A stretch of 43,915 bases of DNA from Candidatus Faecaligallichristensenella faecipullorum (GCA_018716505.1 DVJW01000178.1:1-43915); one strand, 5' to 3'; numbered from the stretch's first letter, positions 33,044 through 41,373 are shown. Notes: generated from the letters alone by a model not told the origin. Numbers and translations are program-made.

Positions 33044-33691
33044 ATGCGTATGCTGGAACCGTTGTTGCCCGACACATTGCGCGAGGAGGAACTTACCGAT
33101 TGCATCGAGCGGGTGCTGGATGCGGATCAGGACGAGGATATCGAGGGCTTTCTCTTTGAGGACGGCTTTATGGGCGGGCATTCGGCCAAGCGGTTGGAAT
33201 TTCATGGTTGCAAATTCGAGCGGTGCCGGTTCAGTCCGGTGGAAATCAAGTATCTGTATTTTGTGGACGCGGTATTCGTGGGTTGCGATTTCAGCAATAT
33301 GCGCTTTCACGGGGCCGGGTTCCAGCGGGCGCGGTTTGTGGACTGCCGCTGCACGGGCGCGGATTTTTCCGAATGCGTGCTCAACCAGGTGAGCTTTGAA
33401 GGATGCCTGATGGACTACGCCAATTTCTCCATGGGCAAGCTGACCAACGTCAAACTTTCCGACTGCTCCTGCGTTCACGCGGCCTTTGACTCCTTAAAGC
33501 TCAAGGGCGTGGCGCTCACGGGCTGCAAGCTCATGGAGAGCGAATGGCTGCACACCCCGCTCAAGGGTGTGGACTTGCGCGGAAACGATCTGTCCGCGTT
33601 TCACATCGATCCCGTGGATCTGCGGGGCGCGGTCATCAGCGCGGATCAGGCGCTGATTTTGGCCGCGCTTTTGGGCGTGGTGATCCGGTAA
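33044..33691 (+). CDS. Qnr-like pentapeptide-repeat protein, probable topoisomerase-protecting factor
   Basis: The 215-residue protein is built of pentapeptide repeats (A/C-D/N-L/F-x-x pattern) forming a right-handed beta-helix. Units include FHGCKFERCRF, FVGCDFSNMRFHGAGF, RFVDCRCTGADFSECV, VSFEGCLMDYANF and VDLRGNDL. Its length and C-terminus (VDLRGAVISADQALILAALLGVVIR) closely parallel Qnr proteins, whose end reads VNLEGVKICAWQQEQLLEPLGVIV. Qnr, MfpA and AlbG mimic DNA and protect gyrase or topoisomerase IV from quinolones or peptide toxins. The gene is divergent from the topoisomerase operon, 160 bases away, which strengthens a link to that enzyme. The ATG follows GGGGAGG. Resistance or self-protection is inferred, not shown. 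Confidence 0.85.
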   Translation: MRMLEPLLPDTLREEELTDCIERVLDADQDEDIEGFLFEDGFMGGHSAKRLEFHGCKFERCRFSPVEIKYLYFVDAVFVGCDFSNMRFHGAGFQRARFVDCRCTGADFSECVLNQVSFEGCLMDYANFSMGKLTNVKLSDCSCVHAAFDSLKLKGVALTGCKLMESEWLHTPLKGVDLRGNDLSAFHIDPVDLRGAVISADQALILAALLGVVIR

Positions 33692-33697
33692 ACAGAG

Positions 33698-33742
33698 AGC
33701 GGCCCCGGAAACGGATTTGCGTTTCCCGGGGCTGGCTTTTTT
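33698..33742 (+). terminator. Terminator of the Qnr-like gene
   Basis: CCCCGGAAACG pairs with CGTTTCCCGGGG (one bulged base), extended by GC-rich flanks, followed by CTTTTTTA. Confidence 0.82.
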
Positions 33743-33884
33743 ATGGAATTTTGAACGGATGGGTGAAGCGGATATCCTGGGCGCTCACCCCCAGCATCAG
33801 CTGGTAATCGCAGGCATGGGGGCCGAACTTGAGCTCGCGGTTCCAGAAGGAAAACTCCCTTTCGCCCAGGCAAAGCATATCAAA
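33741..33884 (-). pseudogene. Remnant of a GH3 beta-glucosidase C-terminus (fibronectin III-like domain)
   Basis: The last 47 residues of a minus-strand frame (REFSFWNRELKF, then YQLMLGVSAQDIRFTHPFKI) resemble the end of the fibronectin III-like domain of family 3 beta-glucosidases, which typically reads FWN-E-KF-EPG-Y-LMVG-SS-DIRL. Everything upstream of base 33884 in this frame is unrelated and there is no ribosome binding site, so it is a 3' scrap left after deletion of the gene. The 382-base gap from 33692 to 34073 otherwise holds the Qnr-like terminator and the sigma-factor promoter. Confidence 0.55.
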
Positions 33885-34009
33885 CTTTTCCCTTAAAGCA
33901 AATGGAGAATTTGCGCCGAATCCTGCACAATTTGTATGGGCCCACAGGGCGCAATCTTTTTGCCATCCTATAAACATCACCGGCAGCGCCGCGACATTTT
34001 GACTTTTTC

Positions 34010-34037
34010 TTGCTTTTGATTGGATAAATGATATAAT
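34010..34037 (+). promoter_or_regulatory. Promoter of the ECF sigma factor operon
   Basis: TTGCTT (34010-34015) and TATAAT (34032-34037) are 16 bases apart, with an extended -10 (TGATATAAT). It looks like a vegetative promoter; no ECF-type AAC/GTC autoregulatory motif was recognised. Confidence 0.7.
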
Positions 34038-34073
34038 CATAAGGGGATTCAGGGGGCTGGGGAGGACAATACC

Positions 34074-34640
34074 ATGTTGATTCCTGTCTTTTTATTCGAG
34101 ATCAAAGATGAGGATGACCGGGCTTTTATGGCCAATCTATATCAAAGCTATTATCCCATGATGCTGCATGCGGCCATTCGAATCCTGCACGATGAAAACA
34201 GCGCGGACGATATCGTGAACGACGCGTTTGTGAATTTGTTCTGTAAAATTTCTGTTTTAAGGGGTTTGGACGTTTGCACTTTGCGCGCCTATCTTGTCTC
34301 TACTGTTAGAAACCTCTCCATTACCGCCTTGCGGAAAAGGAACAAGCAAAATCAATATGCCTTTTGGGACGACGGCACGGCGCTGGACCGGGTAATTTCA
34401 GAGGACGCTTCGCCCATGGACGTGGTTTTGCGAAACGCGGAGATAGAAAGCCTGATTGCGGGTTTAAGGAAACTGCCGGAGCGCGACCGATGGCTGTTGG
34501 AAATGAAATATTTCCGGCGGATGCGCGACGCCGAGATTGCCCAGCAACTGGAGATTCGGGAAAACAGCGTGCGCATGTATTTAACCAAGGCGCGCAGAAA
34601 GCTAGGTGAGCTCATTGCGGAAGATGAACAGGATCCATGA
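34074..34640 (+). CDS. ECF-type RNA polymerase sigma factor
   Basis: The 188-residue protein has sigma region 2 (FMANLYQSYYPMMLHAAIRI, DENSADDIVNDAFVNLFCKI, about residues 18-60) and region 4 with a helix-turn-helix (LPERDRWLLEMKYFRRMRDA, EIAQQLEIRENSVRMYLTKA, about 135-180). Regions 1 and 3 are absent, which defines the ECF (group IV) class. The ATG follows GGGGAGG. The next gene starts within its 3' end and encodes a transmembrane DUF4367-type protein, the usual form of a cognate anti-sigma factor in Clostridia. The signal sensed is unknown. Confidence 0.92.
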   Translation: MLIPVFLFEIKDEDDRAFMANLYQSYYPMMLHAAIRILHDENSADDIVNDAFVNLFCKISVLRGLDVCTLRAYLVSTVRNLSITALRKRNKQNQYAFWDDGTALDRVISEDASPMDVVLRNAEIESLIAGLRKLPERDRWLLEMKYFRRMRDAEIAQQLEIRENSVRMYLTKARRKLGELIAEDEQDP

Positions 34641-35394
34641 AGAAACGCCCAAATCGGGACCAAAATTGGAAGAAGAGCTGTTGGAATTAAAGCTGGAGAT
34701 GGCGTTCAGGGCCTTAAACGCCCGGGAAGCGGACGAAATCGAGCGGGCAATCCCGGACGGGGCCGAGGCCCAGGCCAAACTCAACCGCAGACTCCAACAG
34801 GGCAAAGCCGCGCTTATGCTCCGGCTGGACCATTTTATTCGAAAAAATCAGGCCAAACACCTGCTGAACGCGACGCTTCCCCGCCTGGCCAAGGGATTGG
34901 CGGCCGCGCTGGTCATCTGCTGCGTGGGCTTTACCTCGGCCTTCGCCCTGAGCGAACAGGTGCGCATGAAGGTTATGGAAGCCTTTTTCATCATGGGTCG
35001 AAGCAATATGAGCATTGACATACAGGAAAACGAGGGGGAATCTTTTGAAATTCCCGCGGATTGGCCGCTCAAATACTATCCGAAAAATTTGCCCGAGGGG
35101 TTTGAGCTGGAGCAGATTTTTGATGAAGGTTATGATAATTATGCTGCTTTCTTTGTTGATGAAAAAGGACATAGCATAACATTTATGCAATATAATAGTG
35201 GAAAAACTTCCATTGACACCTTAGATGCAGAAATTTTTGACTTTACCATGCGCGGCTGGGATATTCGGTGTGTGAGGCAGCCTGATACCACCAAATTCAT
35301 TTGGGTGGAGGGCGAATTCTATTATATTCTATCCGTTGACGCGCCTTATGAGGATGCATTGTGGGTACTAGAAGGTCTATATGCCGTAAATTAA
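34624..35394 (+). CDS. Transmembrane DUF4367 protein, probable anti-sigma factor
   Basis: The protein (256 residues from the ATG at 34624) has a cytoplasmic helical N-terminal part. One transmembrane helix follows (LAKGLAAALVICCVGFTSAFAL, about residues 90-112), then an extracellular domain resembling DUF4367 (YYPKNLPEGFELEQIF, HSITFMQYN, KFIWVEGEFYYILS). This architecture next to an ECF sigma factor is typical of anti-sigma factors in Firmicutes. The start is uncertain: a GTG at 34606 is also in frame and neither has a strong ribosome binding site; both overlap the sigma gene, implying coupling. The stretch encoding residues about 165-210 is noticeably more AT-rich than the rest. Confidence 0.8.
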   Translation: MNRIHEETPKSGPKLEEELLELKLEMAFRALNAREADEIERAIPDGAEAQAKLNRRLQQGKAALMLRLDHFIRKNQAKHLLNATLPRLAKGLAAALVICCVGFTSAFALSEQVRMKVMEAFFIMGRSNMSIDIQENEGESFEIPADWPLKYYPKNLPEGFELEQIFDEGYDNYAAFFVDEKGHSITFMQYNSGKTSIDTLDAEIFDFTMRGWDIRCVRQPDTTKFIWVEGEFYYILSVDAPYEDALWVLEGLYAVN

Positions 35395-35690
35395 CATTTA
35401 ATTAACCTAAAAACCATTTGCACTTATCCTATTCACCTTGTCTCTTATGTATGGGAATAACCCATCCATGGCCAAATCCTGGATAAAGGCATCTGGGGTT
35501 TTGCCATTCCTTCTCCCCAAAGTGGCGGATCCTTTTGTAAAAAACATGTAAATCACAAAAAATCTCGTTGCACTTTCCCCTTCCAGAGCGTCTCTTATAG
35601 TAGAGTGTGGCAAAAATGAGCTTTTTATTGGGCGAATTTAAGTCCATTCAAAAAACTCTTTTTGCCGGCCAAAGAACAAGAGAGGGAGCG
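35395..35690 (+). other. AT-rich gap without a supported gene
   Basis: About 296 bases between the anti-sigma gene and the next small gene. No gene, good promoter or terminator is seen. Short minus-strand frames (35407-35613 and 35429-35647) lack ribosome binding sites and resemble no family. It may hold a decayed gene fragment. Confidence 0.5.
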
Positions 35691-35987
35691 ATGAAAATGA
35701 AAAAGGCACATGTGCTGGGCGCTGCGGCGCTGGCAGCCGCCGCGCTTTTGGGTATGACGGCGTTGGGTTCGGCGGAGAACCGGGAAATTCGCCCGATGGA
35801 CGATCTTTCCGTGGTCCAATGCGTTCAGATTCAGTTTGAGGACGGAAAAACCGTGGATGTGAGCCTGAAGGCCGAACTGGCGGACAAGATGACGGTCAGG
35901 GACTTGTATGAGCAGGCCTATCAGGTATATCTCGAGGGGAACGACAATCTGACGATTTTGGACTATCAGAACGCGGCGGCAAAATAG
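35691..35987 (+). CDS. Small exported hypothetical protein
   Basis: This 98-residue protein has a clear signal peptide: a basic MKMKKAH start, an Ala/Leu-rich core (VLGAAALAAAALLGMTAL), and a likely cleavage near GSAEN. The mature part of about 65 residues is acidic (VVQCVQIQFEDGKTVDVSLK, LYEQAYQVYLEGNDNLTILD) and is predicted to be alpha/beta. I do not recognise the family. The ATG at 35691 follows GAGAGGGAGCG; an earlier in-frame start at 35607 lacks one. It sits 7 bases before the next gene, with which it forms a unit downstream of the sigma/anti-sigma pair. Confidence 0.72.
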   Translation: MKMKKAHVLGAAALAAAALLGMTALGSAENREIRPMDDLSVVQCVQIQFEDGKTVDVSLKAELADKMTVRDLYEQAYQVYLEGNDNLTILDYQNAAAK

Positions 35988-36003
35988 AACGGAGGTGCAG
36001 GCC

Positions 36004-36588
36004 ATGAGACGCTTGAGCAAAGGCTGGCGCAACTTCATAATCCTGGTGCTGATCCTGGCGCTGGGTACGGGCGGGGCCTATGCCCTGGCCCCCTGGATTG
36101 AGAGCCTGCAATTTCGCTGGGACTATTATAATCAGGCAGGTTGGTTACAATATATCAACCGCATGGACGCCTGGTTCTATCATCCGGTCGATTATACCAC
36201 GCTTGATGTAACCTATACGCCCACCGAACAGAACCTGGCTTTGTACAGCAATCAGGTCATTGATTTGGGGCAGGGCTATTTTGTTACCGGGCTGTTCGGG
36301 GTGTCGGACTGGATGATGTGCGTAAACGTCTATGGCCGGAAGGATACCCGCGACCTGGTCCTTCTGGCCCAGGGTTCGGAAAACAGCGCCTATCCTCAAA
36401 AGGAAAGTCCGTCCAGATACCCTTGGGATGCACTGTTCGGATATCGAAATCTCCTTCCGATGGCCGCCCCCAAGACGGTGGAAAACGGTGAAATCACCCT
36501 GACCGTGACATTTCCCAACGGCGAATCCGTAACCCGAACCGTTCCGGTGAGCGCCGAGCCCCTTCACCCCCAACCCGGTGAATGGTGA
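36004..36588 (+). CDS. Membrane-anchored hypothetical protein
   Basis: The 194-residue protein has one N-terminal transmembrane or signal-anchor helix (FIILVLILALGTGGAYAL, about 12-30) followed by an extracytoplasmic domain rich in Tyr and Trp (WDYYNQAGWLQYINRMDAWF, LDLGQGYFVTGLFGVSDW-like beta strands, and ITLTVTFPNGESVTRTVPV). The last part looks like a beta-sandwich edge. The family is not recognised. The ATG at 36004 follows GGAGGTG; the in-frame GTG at 35995 is part of that site. Together with the preceding small exported protein it may be a target or sensor linked to the ECF sigma factor. Confidence 0.75.
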   Translation: MRRLSKGWRNFIILVLILALGTGGAYALAPWIESLQFRWDYYNQAGWLQYINRMDAWFYHPVDYTTLDVTYTPTEQNLALYSNQVIDLGQGYFVTGLFGVSDWMMCVNVYGRKDTRDLVLLAQGSENSAYPQKESPSRYPWDALFGYRNLLPMAAPKTVENGEITLTVTFPNGESVTRTVPVSAEPLHPQPGEW

Positions 36589-36603
36589 ATGAATAAAAAA
36601 GAC

Positions 36604-36641
36604 GGCGGAGCTTGCCATTTTCAAAGCTCCGCCGCCTTTTT
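36604..36641. terminator. Bidirectional terminator between the ECF cluster and the phosphatase
   Basis: GGCGGAGCTT pairs perfectly with AAGCTCCGCC; TTTTT follows on the plus strand and TCTTTTTT on the minus strand. The stop codon of the phosphatase lies inside the hairpin. Confidence 0.88.
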
Positions 36642-37067
36642 CCAATCTATGGCCTCAATGGCCCGCTCAATCTGGCTGGCGGCGCGCTCGTATTCCGCGT
36701 CCTGTCCGCCAAAGGGGTCGGCGATATCCCCCATGCCGCCGGCCAGCCGGCCCAAGGTCACGGCCCTGAGCCCAAAGCCCTGGCGGATGGAATCCACATG
36801 GCTTTGGGTCATGCCCACGATCAAAGCGCCCCGCGCCTCCTCTGGATCAAAGGTTCGGGCCGCATGCCCTTCCAGGCTCAGCCCCCGCCGCCGCATGGCG
36901 CGCCTTGCGCCCAAGCTGGCCGGGGCGCCGTCCATCGCATAAAGACCGGCCGAACGAACTTCGATGCCCCCAATGCCCAGCCGCTCAAGGCGGGCCTTCA
37001 ACATACATTCGGCCATGGGGCTGCGGCAGGTATTCCCGGTGCAGACCATGATTACCTTCAAACTCAT
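36621..37067 (-). CDS. Low-molecular-weight protein-tyrosine (arginine) phosphatase
   Basis: The 148-residue protein has the active-site loop VCTGNTCRSPMAE (Cys, Arg and Ser of the C-x5-R-S motif, about residues 9-17) and the general acid Asp in IADPFGG. It corresponds to Bacillus YwlE, which dephosphorylates arginine on proteins marked by McsB, or to tyrosine phosphatases; the neighbourhood next to the TsaC/YwlC gene supports the YwlE assignment. The Thr after the catalytic Cys, as in CTGNTCRSP, is the residue linked to phosphoarginine preference in YwlE. The start overlaps the tsaC stop by 4 bases (ATGA). Confidence 0.93.
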   Translation of the reverse strand: MSLKVIMVCTGNTCRSPMAECMLKARLERLGIGGIEVRSAGLYAMDGAPASLGARRAMRRRGLSLEGHAARTFDPEEARGALIVGMTQSHVDSIRQGFGLRAVTLGRLAGGMGDIADPFGGQDAEYERAASQIERAIEAIDWKKAAEL

Positions 37068-38116
37068 TCCCCCCTATCGGCGTCCAGCACATGAAAGGCC
37101 GCGGCGCGCCCCATGCGGTTCATGATGGCCAGGCCCAAGCCATGGGCATCCACCGCCTCGGCAAATATTCGCTCCACCTTTTGCTCATCCATCAGCCTTA
37201 GCGCGTCAAACAGATCCGAGGCCACGCTGTCCAGCCCCGGGCGCTGCCCCAAGGGATGCACCCGGCGGTGGCCATAGCGCGCCTCGTTTTGCTTCATGCA
37301 CAGGATGGCCGCGCTGGCGCCCTGAGATACGGCCTCATCATACAGCTGGGCAATGCGCCCGGCCACCCGCTCAGGCGCGCCCTTCACGATGGTCAGGCTG
37401 CCTTTGGGGGCATAATGGCGGTATTTCATGCCCGGGGAACGCACCACCTGGCCGGGTTGCAGGGGCTTGAGCACGCTTTCATCCACCCAAACCCCGCCCA
37501 GCACCGCCTCGATCATCTCCGGGGTCACCCCGCCCGGGCGGAGCACCCGCACCTTGTCCCCGCTTAGCTCCACCACCGTGGATTCCAATCCAACCTCGCA
37601 GGGGCCGCCGTCCAAAATCAGCGGAATCCGCCCCTTCATATCCTCCAGCACATGGCTGGCCCGGGTGGGCGAAGGCCGGCCCGAGCGGTTGGCGCTGGGC
37701 GCGGCCAGGGGCAGGCCGCATTTTTCAATGAGGGCATGGGCCACCGGATGGCTGGGCATTCGGATGGCCACGGTATCCAATCCTGCGCACACCGCCTGGG
37801 GCACCCGTTGGCTTTTGGGCAGGATCATGGTCAGCGGGCCGGGCCAAAACGCCTGGGCCAGGGCGCGCGCCTGCTCAGGCAGCTCCCCCCGGATCAACTC
37901 TTTTAGCTGATCCATATGGGCGATATGTTCGATCAGCGGGTTATCCGCCGGGCGCTGCTTGGCCTCAAAGATTTTCAGCGCGGCCTGCTGGTTTAGCCCA
38001 TCCGCGGCCAGGCCGTACACCGTCTCGGTGGGAATCCCCACCAGTTCCCCGGCCCTCAGCAGCGCGGCCGCTTTTTCCAGCGCCTGCCCGTCGGGCTTTA
38101 ACACAAGGGTCTGCAT
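37064..38116 (-). CDS. tsaC: L-threonylcarbamoyladenylate synthase (Sua5/YwlC type)
   Basis: This enzyme makes threonylcarbamoyl-AMP from threonine, bicarbonate and ATP for the t6A modification at position 37 of ANN-decoding tRNAs. The 350-residue form has the YrdC domain (VGIPTETVYGLAADG, FEAKQRPADNPL, LAQAFWPGPLTMILPKS, VAIRMPSHPVAHALI, LPLAAPSANRSGRPSPTRASHV) and the additional C-terminal Sua5 domain, as in YwlC. The ATG (38114-38116) lies 14 bases after prfA. Order prmC-prfA-tsaC-phosphatase matches the ywkE-prfA-ywlC-ywlE region of Bacillus. Confidence 0.95.
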   Translation of the reverse strand: MQTLVLKPDGQALEKAAALLRAGELVGIPTETVYGLAADGLNQQAALKIFEAKQRPADNPLIEHIAHMDQLKELIRGELPEQARALAQAFWPGPLTMILPKSQRVPQAVCAGLDTVAIRMPSHPVAHALIEKCGLPLAAPSANRSGRPSPTRASHVLEDMKGRIPLILDGGPCEVGLESTVVELSGDKVRVLRPGGVTPEMIEAVLGGVWVDESVLKPLQPGQVVRSPGMKYRHYAPKGSLTIVKGAPERVAGRIAQLYDEAVSQGASAAILCMKQNEARYGHRRVHPLGQRPGLDSVASDLFDALRLMDEQKVERIFAEAVDAHGLGLAIMNRMGRAAAFHVLDADRGE

Positions 38117-38130
38117 GTTGATCTCGCCCC

Positions 38131-39228
38131 TTACAATTCGCTCTCTTCCAACAGCTGCGTCTGTTCCGCCAAAATCAGCGCGTCGATAATCTCATCCAAA
38201 TCGCCGTTCATCACATCGTCAATGCGGTACAAGGTAAGCCCAATGCGGTGGTCGGTCACCCGGCCCTGGGGAAAGTTATAGGTGCGGATGCGCTCGCTCC
38301 GGTCCCCGGTGCCCACCTGGCTTTTGCGCTCCGAGGAATACTCGTCCTGGCGCTGCCTGCGCTCCATTTCATAGAGTTTGGATTTTAAAACCCGCATGGC
38401 CTTTTCCCGGTTCTGAATCTGGCTGCGCTGATCCTGACTGGTGACCACCAAACCGGTGGGCAGATGGGTGATGCGCACCGCGGAATCGGTTCGGTTGACG
38501 TGCTGGCCGCCCGCGCCCGAGGCCCGATAGGTATCGATGCGCAGATCCCCGGGATTGATGGAAATTTCCACGTCTTCCACCTCGGGCAACACGGCCACGG
38601 TGGCGGTGGAGGTATGGATGCGCCCCGAGGATTCGGTCACCGGAACCCGCTGTACCCGATGGACCCCGCTCTCATATTTGAGGCGGCTGAACACCCCTTT
38701 GCCCTGAATGGTCAGCACCGCTTCCTTGATGCCCCCAATTTCGGTGGCCCCGTCGTCCACGATTTCGGCCTTCCAACCCCGGCGCTCGGCGTAATGGATA
38801 TACATCCGCACCAATTCCGCGCCAAACAGCCCGGCTTCATCCCCGCCCGCGCCCGCGCGAACCTCGATCACCGCGTCGCGGTAATCGTCCGGATCCTTGG
38901 GCAACAGCATCAGCCGCGCCTGATGGGTGGCCTCCTTGAGCCGTTCTTCCAGTTCTTCCAATTCTTCCTGGGCCATTTCCGCCATATCCGGGTCGGAGAG
39001 CATCTCCCTGGCCTGGTCCCGCTCATCCACCAGCTGGCGGTACTGTTTGGCCACCTCGGCCATCTCGGCCATCTCGCTGTGTTCGCGCATGAGTTTACGA
39101 AATAAATCGCCGTCCGAGATGACCTCGGGCAGCGTTATGCGAATGGAAAGCTCCTCAAAGCGTCCCTCCAGCGCCTCCAGCTGGCGCATAATGCGTTCCT
39201 GTTCATTAAACGAGCCGTTTTCCTGCAT
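38131..39228 (-). CDS. prfA: Peptide chain release factor 1
   Basis: RF1 recognises UAA and UAG and triggers peptide release. The 365-residue protein has the codon-recognition motif in [20 protein letters not shown] (PxT, here PVT), the catalytic GGQ in [20 protein letters not shown], and the C-terminal [21 protein letters not shown] use the ATG at 39226-39228, 8 bases after GGAGAGG; a TTG two codons earlier is in frame. The glutamine of GGQ is methylated by PrmC, encoded directly upstream. Confidence 0.97.
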   Translation of the reverse strand: MQENGSFNEQERIMRQLEALEGRFEELSIRITLPEVISDGDLFRKLMREHSEMAEMAEVAKQYRQLVDERDQAREMLSDPDMAEMAQEELEELEERLKEATHQARLMLLPKDPDDYRDAVIEVRAGAGGDEAGLFGAELVRMYIHYAERRGWKAEIVDDGATEIGGIKEAVLTIQGKGVFSRLKYESGVHRVQRVPVTESSGRIHTSTATVAVLPEVEDVEISINPGDLRIDTYRASGAGGQHVNRTDSAVRITHLPTGLVVTSQDQRSQIQNREKAMRVLKSKLYEMERRQRQDEYSSERKSQVGTGDRSERIRTYNFPQGRVTDHRIGLTLYRIDDVMNGDLDEIIDALILAEQTQLLEESEL

Positions 39229-39288
39229 GCTCAATCCCTCTCCAAATTGATCGTTTCTTTTATAAAGTAAAGGCGTATGCCGGGCGCA

Positions 39289-40134
39289 CTACCCCCTGGA
39301 GGCGCAGACCACCCGCTCTATGCCGCACAAATCCCGAATCACCCTTACGCTTCCGCCCAGCGCCGCCCCAAACAGCGCGCCCACCGCCTGGGCCTGAAGC
39401 ACGCCCACCTCGGCCATCAAAAGCCCGGCCGTTTTTAAACAGGACGGCGCTTCCAGGGCGATGCGCCGGTAAAAATCCAGCCCATCCGCCCCGCCGTCCA
39501 GGGCCATGCGCGGCTCCTGCTGAACCTCTTTTTGCAGGGCGCTTAAATCCCCGCTGGGAACATAGGGCGGATTGGTGACGATCAGATCAAAGGTTCTGCC
39601 CTTCAGGGGCGCAAACAAATCGCCCTGAAAGAACTCCACCGCCGCGCCCAGGGCCCGGGCGTTCTCCCGCGCCAATGTCAGGGCATCCAGGCTCAAATCC
39701 GAGGCGCAGACCCGGGCTTTGGGGCAGAGCCGCTTGATGGAAACCGCCAGCGCCCCGCTCCCGGTGCAAAGATCCAGCACTTCCGGGCTTTCCATCCCGT
39801 CCAGCGCCTCCAGGGCGGCCTCACACAGGGTTTCGGTGTCCTGCCTGGGGATCAACACCCGGGAATCCACCTTAAAATCCAGGCCCATAAAGGGCTGATT
39901 GCCCAAAATATACTGAAGCGGTTCCCTATCCAGCCGCCGGGCGAGCATGCCTTCCAGGCGTGCGCTCTGATCGGGGCTCAAAACCCGCTCGCCAAAGAGC
40001 CTGAGCTGTCCCCGGCCGCAACGCAGCGCCTCGCACAACATCCAATCGGCGTCCAGAATCGCGTCCGGATTGCCGCGCGCCTCCATGGCCTGGGCCGCGC
40101 GCCTCTGCCATTGGGCTATGGTCTCCTCCCTCAT
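39289..40134 (-). CDS. prmC: Peptide chain release factor N(5)-glutamine methyltransferase
   Basis: PrmC methylates the glutamine of the GGQ motif in release factors using S-adenosylmethionine. The 281-residue protein has a helical N-terminal domain with LDREPLQYILGNQPFMGLDF, the SAM-binding VLDLCTGSGALAVSIKR, and the catalytic NPPYVPSG (about 186-193). Its start ATG overlaps the stop of the DUF1385 gene by 4 bases, and the substrate gene prfA follows. Confidence 0.96.
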   Translation of the reverse strand: MREETIAQWQRRAAQAMEARGNPDAILDADWMLCEALRCGRGQLRLFGERVLSPDQSARLEGMLARRLDREPLQYILGNQPFMGLDFKVDSRVLIPRQDTETLCEAALEALDGMESPEVLDLCTGSGALAVSIKRLCPKARVCASDLSLDALTLARENARALGAAVEFFQGDLFAPLKGRTFDLIVTNPPYVPSGDLSALQKEVQQEPRMALDGGADGLDFYRRIALEAPSCLKTAGLLMAEVGVLQAQAVGALFGAALGGSVRVIRDLCGIERVVCASRG

Positions 40135-41204
40135 TCGGCCTGAGCCTCGCCTTCCGTCTGGGGCGCCTGCTCCTCCTGAGCCGCTTCCGCTTGCCCGGCC
40201 TGAAGCGCCTCCCCGGCAACCTCGCCCTGCTCGCCCAGCGGATTTTTCATCTTCAGCGAGGCCTTGAGCGCGGCCAGCGCCACCTCCACCATGCTGTCAT
40301 CCGGCTCGGCGGTGGTGAGCTTCTGCATCATGAGCCCGGGCCATTTGAGGGCCGACACGATGGGGCCATCCCCGGCCCGGCCCAGATATTGCAGCAACTC
40401 ATAGCTCAGCCCGGCCACCAGCGGCAAAAGCGCGATCCGGCTGCCCACCCGAATCACCACATTCGAGGTATCCGCGCCAAAGAGCACGAACACCAGAATG
40501 CTGATGGCCATGACGATAAACAGGAAGCTGGTGCCGCACCTGGGGTGCAAGGTGGTGTACTTCTGGGCGTTTTCCACGGTGAGCTCGTCCCCATGTTCAA
40601 AGCAATGCACCGCCTTATGCTCGGCCCCATGGTAGCGGAACACCCGCTTGATCTCCTTCATTTGAGAAACCGCTCCCACATAGCCGATAAAGATGGCGAT
40701 GCGCACCAGGCCGCCGATCAGGTTCACCAGGAACTTATTGGAAATGGCCCCGCGAATCCAGCTTTCCAGGGCGGTGGGAATCACGAAAAACATGCCGATG
40801 GCCAAGGCCAGAGCCAGGATCACCGCAAAGACCATCATCACGTCTTCGGCATTCATATGCAGGATCGAAGCCACCTTTTTCTCAAACTTGGAGGGCTCCT
40901 CCATCTGTTCCCCGGCCATCTCCGCGGATTCGGTGAGGGTCTTCATGCCCACCACCAGCATCACGATAAAGTTCACCACGCCCCGTATGATGGGCCAGCC
41001 CAGGACCGGATACTTCTTGGACAATATTTTGCGGGGCTTGGTCCGCAGGGCAATCTTTCCATCGGGCTGGCGCACGGCCAGGGCGATGGTATCCTTGCCC
41101 TGCATCATAACCCCTTCCATGACCGCCTGGCCGCCCACCGAATAGGGTTTCCCGTTTTCATCCACCGGCAGCGGCGCGGTGGTCTTGATCTCTTTCCTTG
41201 CCAT
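40131..41204 (-). CDS. DUF1385 (YqhQ-like) membrane protein
   Basis: The 357-residue protein matches DUF1385: GGQAVMEGVMMQGKDTIALA, KYPVLGWPIIRGVVNFIVML, FRYHGAEHKAVHCFEHG and LHPRCGTSFLF are strongly conserved blocks. It has about five transmembrane helices and a Glu/Ala/Gln-rich C-terminal tail. The molecular function is unknown; the gene often sits beside prmC and prfA in Firmicutes. The ATG at 41202-41204 is chosen because AAAGGAG precedes it; a TTG 21 bases earlier is in frame. Confidence 0.93.
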   Translation of the reverse strand: MARKEIKTTAPLPVDENGKPYSVGGQAVMEGVMMQGKDTIALAVRQPDGKIALRTKPRKILSKKYPVLGWPIIRGVVNFIVMLVVGMKTLTESAEMAGEQMEEPSKFEKKVASILHMNAEDVMMVFAVILALALAIGMFFVIPTALESWIRGAISNKFLVNLIGGLVRIAIFIGYVGAVSQMKEIKRVFRYHGAEHKAVHCFEHGDELTVENAQKYTTLHPRCGTSFLFIVMAISILVFVLFGADTSNVVIRVGSRIALLPLVAGLSYELLQYLGRAGDGPIVSALKWPGLMMQKLTTAEPDDSMVEVALAALKASLKMKNPLGEQGEVAGEALQAGQAEAAQEEQAPQTEGEAQAE

Positions 41205-41340
41205 AACTGCTCCTTTCTTCAACAAAAGATTCTTTTTATGCGAATGCCTGTTTATCTATTCAATACCCCCGGCCAAACAGGGCCAAACCCCGTCCGGCAC
41301 AGCGGCAATACACTTCACATTTTCGCCTTATTCGAGAAAG

Positions 41341-41373
41341 AAAAAACAGACCTGGGCGCGAACACCCGGTCTG
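41341..41373 (-). terminator. Terminator of rpmE
   Basis: On the minus strand, CAGACC pairs with GGTCTG, with an inner GG/CC, followed by TTTTTTCTTTC. It may be partly read through into the DUF1385 operon, for which no strong promoter of its own was found. Confidence 0.78.

Noticed and set aside
35429-35647. Minus-strand frame of 72 codons in the gap after the anti-sigma gene
   Set aside because: No ribosome binding site, no recognisable family, and it overlaps another equally poor frame.
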